From Rhodoplanes serenus (GTDB taxonomy: Bacteria; Pseudomonadota; Alphaproteobacteria; Rhizobiales; Xanthobacteraceae), in assembly GCA_945897515.1 (NCBI GenBank), contig CAMDFO010000039.1, forward strand, positions 1 through 39,033: a stretch of DNA of 39,033 nucleotides, written 5' to 3'. Under the pieces are notes generated by a model, which ran no database searches, was not told the DNA's origin, and saw only the letters and a program-made list of their open reading frames with translations. Positions 35,462 to 39,033 of the stretch are shown in pieces (position 1 is the stretch's first letter; every line of letters starts with the position of its first letter). A program made the translations under genes and the position numbers.

Positions 35462-36862
35462 TCACGCCGGCAGCGCGAGGGATTCGATCAGCGGCGCGAC
35501 CGACTTGGAGTCTTCGATCGCCCAAAGCTGCTTCGCCAATTCGCTGGCCTTCTTTTCGCCGAACACCGGATCGACCAGATCGTGGAATTTCGCGATCAGG
35601 CCGTCGTCGTCGAGCGGCACGATGCGCGAGCCCCAGGCCTCGTCGGCTTGGCGCACGAACTTCCCGGCATCGGTGTGCACGGTAACGCGCGCCGGACGGA
35701 GCCGGGGATAAAGCTGGTCGATCTCGGCCGGCGCCGAGACGGTGAGCTTGTCGGCGAACGCGGCGAACGCCGGATCGTTACGCGTTTTGTCGTCGAAGTG
35801 CTCGAACTTGACGCCGCGGTACCGCGCCGCCAGCCCAACCAGGTATGGAAAGCTCAATTGCGCGTTGGCGAAGCTGTCCCAGGGCACGTGAGCGTGCTCG
35901 GCCGCGATCTTGTAGGTCTCGACCTCGATCTTCCTGATGTCGTCGAACTTGATGCTCTCATCGTTGAGCAGTTGGAAGGTCGCCTCGACCGCCGGCTGGA
36001 TGTGGCGGCAGCAGGCATACGGCTTGATGTAGCAGTCGGTGATACCGAACTCGGCCTGCGGCGGCAGCGTGATCGGCCGCGCCTTGTCGATGCGGCCGAA
36101 CGCGAACGCCTGCATGAAGCCGTCGCGCGACTCGATCACGCCGGGCGGGCCTTCGACGCCCTGCTCGGCGAGCAGCGCCGCCTGCATGCCTTCGCGCGAG
36201 GCGTGTCCGGCGTGCAGCCGCTTGATGTCGCCGCCGCCGTTGACGAAGGCGAACAGCCCGGCGGAGCTCGATGCGGCGATGCCGAGCGCATTGGCAAATT
36301 GCACGGCGTTCATGCCGCGCAGCTTTCCGGTCGCCATCGCGGCCCCGAACGGCCCGACCGCGCTGGTCGGATGGAAGCCTCGGTGCCGCAGGTCGGGCGC
36401 GCAGGCGCGGGCCAGACAGATATTGGTCTCGTAGCCGGCGACGACCGCTTCGATCAGCGCCGCGCCGCTCACGTTGCGCTCGTAGCCGACACTCAGCGCC
36501 GCCGGGATCACCACGCAGCCGCAGTGCGCGGAGCCGGCGCGATAGCCGTCGTCGAGCTCGATGCCGTGCGCCGCGGTGCCGCCGAGGAACGCGGCGTCGA
36601 GCAGGTCGGCGCGGCGCTTGCGTCCAGGAACCGGGATTTTTCCGGCGGGGCGGACGGCGGCCAGCACATTCTCGGCTGAGGTCGCGACCTCGCCGCCGGC
36701 GCCCGCGATCATCACGCCGACGGTGTCGAGCAGGTGGCGCTTGGCGTAGTGCCGCGCCTCGTCCGGCAGCGCGTCGTAGCGCAGGCCGTGGGCGAACTGC
36801 ACGATCTGGTCGGTCGCGCCCGCGGCGGGCTGCAGCGTGTGTACGGCTTCGGCGTGGGACAT
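35462..36862 (-). CDS. MmgE/PrpD-family protein
   Basis: A 466-residue member of the MmgE/PrpD family, which includes 2-methylcitrate dehydratase, aconitate decarboxylase and iminodisuccinate epimerase. Recognisable segments are LLDTVGVMIAGAG at the start, AAHGIELDDGYRAGSAHCG (active-site region), GFHPTSAVGPFGAAMATGKL, KRLHAGHASREGMQAALLA and CYIKPYACCRHIQPAVEA. The ATG at 36862 follows AAGGAA at 5-base spacing; an ATG 15 codons upstream is a weaker choice. The MDR oxidoreductase gene follows 5 bases after. The group covers several reactions on tricarboxylates and related acids, so the exact one is open, but it fits the tct transporter downstream. Confidence 0.92.
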   Translation of the reverse strand: MSHAEAVHTLQPAAGATDQIVQFAHGLRYDALPDEARHYAKRHLLDTVGVMIAGAGGEVATSAENVLAAVRPAGKIPVPGRKRRADLLDAAFLGGTAAHGIELDDGYRAGSAHCGCVVIPAALSVGYERNVSGAALIEAVVAGYETNICLARACAPDLRHRGFHPTSAVGPFGAAMATGKLRGMNAVQFANALGIAASSSAGLFAFVNGGGDIKRLHAGHASREGMQAALLAEQGVEGPPGVIESRDGFMQAFAFGRIDKARPITLPPQAEFGITDCYIKPYACCRHIQPAVEATFQLLNDESIKFDDIRKIEVETYKIAAEHAHVPWDSFANAQLSFPYLVGLAARYRGVKFEHFDDKTRNDPAFAAFADKLTVSAPAEIDQLYPRLRPARVTVHTDAGKFVRQADEAWGSRIVPLDDDGLIAKFHDLVDPVFGEKKASELAKQLWAIEDSKSVAPLIESLALPA

Positions 36863-36935
36863 CGCGGTTCCTTGGGATTTTCTGAGCGGTGTTTGGATTT
36901 GAGGCATAGTTTACACGGTCACGCCGGTGCGAGCC

Positions 36936-36984
36936 ATACTCTCCGCTGTCATGCCCGGCAATGACAACCGAGAGAGCGGAGTAT
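36936..36984. repeat. Imperfect palindrome between two minus-strand genes
   Basis: An outer stem from atactctccgct (36936-36947) to agcggagtat (36975-36984), with a 2-base bulge, encloses gtcat-gcccggca-atgac (36948-36965). It could end transcripts from the hydrolase gene ending at 37003, or be a shortened relative of the larger repeats at 24909 and 38238, whose outer arms also contain gtcat/atgac. Confidence 0.6.
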
Positions 36985-37002
36985 CGGGGAACGCGCCGTG
37001 CG

Positions 37003-37848
37003 TTACGTCACCCGTATCTTCTCCAGCACCGGCAGCAGATACGAGATGAACTGCGGCGGGTCCTCGCTCATCGGGAAGTGGCCGAGCCCCTTCATGATCG
37101 TGGCCGGCGCACCGGTGCGTTTGCCCACGTCGAGCGTGCCCTCGCTGGTGCAGGAATAGTCGTATTCGCCGGTCAGCAGATAGAGGTTCGAGGCACGGCC
37201 GTCGATCTGGTCGACCTTGCCGCGGATGTCGCCGTCGACCTTGTAGAAATGCAGGTCGCCCTTGAACACGCCGGGGCCGCTCTGCATGTAGTGCCACAGC
37301 GTTTCCCAGCGGTGATTGTCCGGCGCAGTCGGCGAGATCAGGCCGGACACCACGCCGGCGGACACTTCGCCCACCGACACATCGGGCCGATGCAGCCAGT
37401 TCACGTCGTAGTACGGCGCGACATGCGCCGCGGTCTCCAGCCCGATGATGGCGCGGAAGCGCGCGGCGTGCTGGTGCGCGAGATAGAGCACGATGCGGCC
37501 GCCGATCGAGCAGCCCATGACCACGGGCTTGTCGAGCTCCAGCGCATCGGAGATCTGCAGGATCATGTCGATGTAATCGCGCGAGGTGAGCTTGTATTCC
37601 TCGTTCTGCCAGCCGTCGGGCGGAGAGGATTTGCCGTGCCACGGCATGTCGAACACGATCACCCGGTAGTTGTCGGTGACGCGCTTGTCGTTGAGCAGGC
37701 CGCGGTATTGCCGCCCGTCCGAGCCGGCGGTGTGCAGGCACAGCAGCGGAATCCCCTGGCCGGCCTCCTCGATGTAGAGCCGGTGCGGCCGGCCGAGCAG
37801 GTCGAAATTCAGATAGCGGCCGGTGATCGGCTCGAAGCGCGGGCTCAT
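37003..37848 (-). CDS. Alpha/beta hydrolase
   Basis: A 281-residue alpha/beta-fold hydrolase of the C-C hydrolase/epoxide hydrolase type. It has LLCLHTAGSDGRQY (oxyanion loop), FDMPWHGKSSPP, the nucleophile elbow GCSIGG with S114, and GLGHFPMSEDP with the probable catalytic histidine; GEYDYSC supplies the likely acid. The ATG at 37848 overlaps the TGA of the upstream SCP2-like gene by four bases (ATGA), so the two are coupled. The open frame continues 143 codons further up, but that part is a shadow of the SCP2-like gene. No signal peptide. It probably cleaves an ester, lactone or C-C bond in the same pathway. The reaction is not set. Confidence 0.88.
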   Translation of the reverse strand: MSPRFEPITGRYLNFDLLGRPHRLYIEEAGQGIPLLCLHTAGSDGRQYRGLLNDKRVTDNYRVIVFDMPWHGKSSPPDGWQNEEYKLTSRDYIDMILQISDALELDKPVVMGCSIGGRIVLYLAHQHAARFRAIIGLETAAHVAPYYDVNWLHRPDVSVGEVSAGVVSGLISPTAPDNHRWETLWHYMQSGPGVFKGDLHFYKVDGDIRGKVDQIDGRASNLYLLTGEYDYSCTSEGTLDVGKRTGAPATIMKGLGHFPMSEDPPQFISYLLPVLEKIRVT

Positions 37849-38210
37849 TGTACGGCCTCCTTGCGCGGAGCGGCGAGCACGTCCTTGATGTAGAGCAGGT
37901 TCGCCATGAACGTGTGCATGTCGCCTTCGATCTTGAGCTTGCCGCGCTTGAACAGCGCGAAAATGTCGTTGTGGCCGGGCGGTGGAATTTTTCGCCAGAA
38001 TATCTCCCATTCGTCGCGCGGGGCGCGCAGCGCGAAGCTGTAGCTCGGCGTGACGAAGGGGCCGGGGGTAATCGAGACGACGCGGCCCTCGATGATCTTC
38101 ACGAGATAGGGGGCGTCGCCGATTTCCAGCATGAAGGTGGTGCTGAGATAGCGCCCGCGCCGGACGATATTCGGGTCGGCGTTCACCAGGTCGGCGATGC
38201 GTTCGATCAT
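37845..38210 (-). CDS. SCP2-like (sterol carrier fold) small protein
   Basis: A 121-residue protein whose second half, ALFKRGKLKIEGDMHTFMANLLYIKDVL, fits the SCP2 sterol-binding signature (hydrophobic tunnel end with GKLKxEGD). The first half has YLVKIIEGRVVSITPGPF, a pair of SCP2-like strands. The fold binds lipids or acyl-CoA-like ligands. The ATG at 38210 follows GGAGGA; an ATG 7 codons earlier is possible. It overlaps the alpha/beta hydrolase gene by four bases. A palindromic repeat lies upstream, so its promoter may be there. The family call is moderate, since such proteins are often labelled hypothetical. Confidence 0.72.
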   Translation of the reverse strand: MIERIADLVNADPNIVRRGRYLSTTFMLEIGDAPYLVKIIEGRVVSITPGPFVTPSYSFALRAPRDEWEIFWRKIPPPGHNDIFALFKRGKLKIEGDMHTFMANLLYIKDVLAAPRKEAVQ

Positions 38211-38237
38211 TGTCAGATTCCTCCACCACATTCTCTG

Positions 38238-38328
38238 CTGTCATCACCCGCGAAGGCGGGTGATCCAGCTTTTGCAAAGCGTAGGCTTGTCCGACGACTG
38301 GATGCCCCGCTTTCGCGGGGCATGACAG
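38238..38328. repeat. Nested palindromic repeat, second copy of the cloverleaf type
   Basis: Outer arms ctgtcat (38238-38244) and atgacag (38322-38328); middle arms atccag (38263-38268) and ctggat (38298-38303); two strong hairpins atcacccgc/gcgggtgat (38243-38264, loop gaag) and atgccccgc/gcggggcat (38302-38323, loop tttc). The layout (gtcat, GC hairpin, atccag, spacer, ctggat, GC hairpin, atgac) is the same as at 24909-25017. No gene. Confidence 0.82.
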
Positions 38329-38374
38329 TGGAGTGTGTGGTTGCGGGCAAGGGCATACACGAGCAAGAGCAACA

Positions 38375-39033
38375 TCATGCCAGCCTCACCAGCGCATCGA
38401 CGGCGACGACACCCTGGCCTTCGGACCGCACGATCAGCGGATTGATTTCGGCTTCGGCAACGGCGGGGCCGTCGGAGACCGCGAGTTGCGACAGCGCGAC
38501 CAGGGCCTTGGCCAGCGCGTCGAGATCGCCGCGTGGCTTGCCGCGATAGCCGGCGAGCGCCTTGAGCGCCTTCACTTCGCCGATCATCTCGCGGGCAACG
38601 TCCAGATCGATCGGGGCGAGTCGGAGCGATCGATCCCTATGAATTTCCGCGAGGATGCCGCCGGCCGCCAGCATGATTGTCGGGCCGACGTCGGAATCCA
38701 CCCGATAGCCGATCAGCACTTCGCCGAGGCCCGTCGTCATGGGCTGAACCAGCACGCGGTCGGCTTTAATATTTCGGCGAATGTCGCGGATCGCCGCGAG
38801 AAGACCATCGCCGTCCAGTACGTTGAGAACCACGCCGCCCACGTCGGACTTGTGCGCGATGGCCGCCGACAGCGCCTTCACGGCGAGCGGATAAGCGAAC
38901 GGCAGCGGCGGCTCCTTGTCGATGGTGGCGTCCAGCGCAACGGAGGTTGCGTGAGATATGCCCAGACGGGCCAGCAAGCCGTAAGCTTCCAGTTCGTCGA
39001 GCATGCGGCCGTCACCCTTCGCAGAGCTGTGCG
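38375..39033 (-). CDS. ADP-forming acyl-CoA synthetase, C-terminal ATP-grasp part (5' end outside window)
   Basis: The last ~219 codons of an acetyl/acyl-CoA synthetase (ADP-forming, NDP-forming) protein. The segment after LDELEAYGLLARLGI is the start of the ATP-grasp (ACD beta) domain; KALSAAIAHKSDVGGVVLN is its conserved HKSDVGGV motif. VLVQPMTTGLGEVLIGYRVD and AGGILAEIHRDRSLRLAPID follow, and AEAEINPLIVRSEG near the end is the family's closing motif. The frame is open to the last base of the window, with no stop, so the ~450-residue CoA-binding half lies beyond it. The internal Met at 39004 is not the start. It would make an acyl-CoA from an acid at the cost of ATP. The repeat at 38238 separates it from the SCP2-like gene. 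Confidence 0.9.
   Translation of the reverse strand, partial: HSSAKGDGRMLDELEAYGLLARLGISHATSVALDATIDKEPPLPFAYPLAVKALSAAIAHKSDVGGVVLNVLDGDGLLAAIRDIRRNIKADRVLVQPMTTGLGEVLIGYRVDSDVGPTIMLAAGGILAEIHRDRSLRLAPIDLDVAREMIGEVKALKALAGYRGKPRGDLDALAKALVALSQLAVSDGPAVAEAEINPLIVRSEGQGVVAVDALVRLA

Overview
The window is GC-rich, densely coded DNA that reads as the chromosome of an alphaproteobacterium of the order Hyphomicrobiales, near Bradyrhizobium, Rhodopseudomonas or a related Xanthobacteraceae/Nitrobacteraceae lineage. The grounds are inference from content: a cobT - rpmB - SUV3-type helicase - S4 protein - fdxA - carD run, a D-tartrate dehydratase with every catalytic residue at the number I recall for the Bradyrhizobium enzyme, many Bug-type periplasmic binding proteins, and palindromic intergenic repeats of the kind common in that group. 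No phage, transposase, integrase or CRISPR array was found.

Region 1 (1-9221) is housekeeping. It holds the C-terminal part of CobT (cobalt chelation for B12), an exported esterase/phytase-like protein, ribosomal protein L28 (minus strand), an exported DUF3108-type protein, a large SUV3-like RNA helicase with a long acidic then arginine-rich tail, a small S4 RNA-binding protein, a 7Fe ferredoxin and the RNA-polymerase-binding regulator CarD. A good promoter followed almost at once by a strong intrinsic terminator lies just before carD.

Region 2 (9222-10065) is an 844-base stretch with no obvious large gene. It can encode two convergent small proteins, one with two CxxC pairs and one with a single membrane span, whose stops flank a hairpin.

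Region 3 (10066-29726) is catabolic. It has a two-subunit molybdenum hydroxylase (IorAB type), a Bug protein, D-tartrate dehydratase, an amidohydrolase, a TPR-methyltransferase fusion (minus), an operon of two Bug proteins with a salicylate-hydroxylase-like FAD monooxygenase, an alpha/beta hydrolase, two more Bug proteins, a lipoprotein M48 protease coupled to a thermonuclease-fold protein, and a tartrate dehydrogenase coupled to a CaiB/BaiF CoA-transferase. Bug proteins bind carboxylates in the periplasm, so the set looks like uptake and breakdown of hydroxy-, dicarboxylic and aromatic acids.

Region 4 (29779-39033) starts with tRNA-Arg(CCU) and a GAF protein. A minus-strand array follows: the end of an ADP-forming acyl-CoA synthetase (runs off the right edge), an SCP2-like protein overlapping an alpha/beta hydrolase, an MmgE/PrpD protein, a quinone-reductase-like MDR enzyme, a broken aldo/keto reductase, and a complete tripartite tricarboxylate transporter tctC-tctB-tctA. 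This resembles one catabolic locus with its own importer. Its substrate cannot be read from sequence alone.

No wholly new kind of system is evident. The most unusual items are the carD leader, the two hidden small genes, the deletion-frameshifted aldo/keto reductase, the thermonuclease-like protein with a replaced metal ligand, the orphan Bug set, and two nested palindromic repeats of matching architecture.
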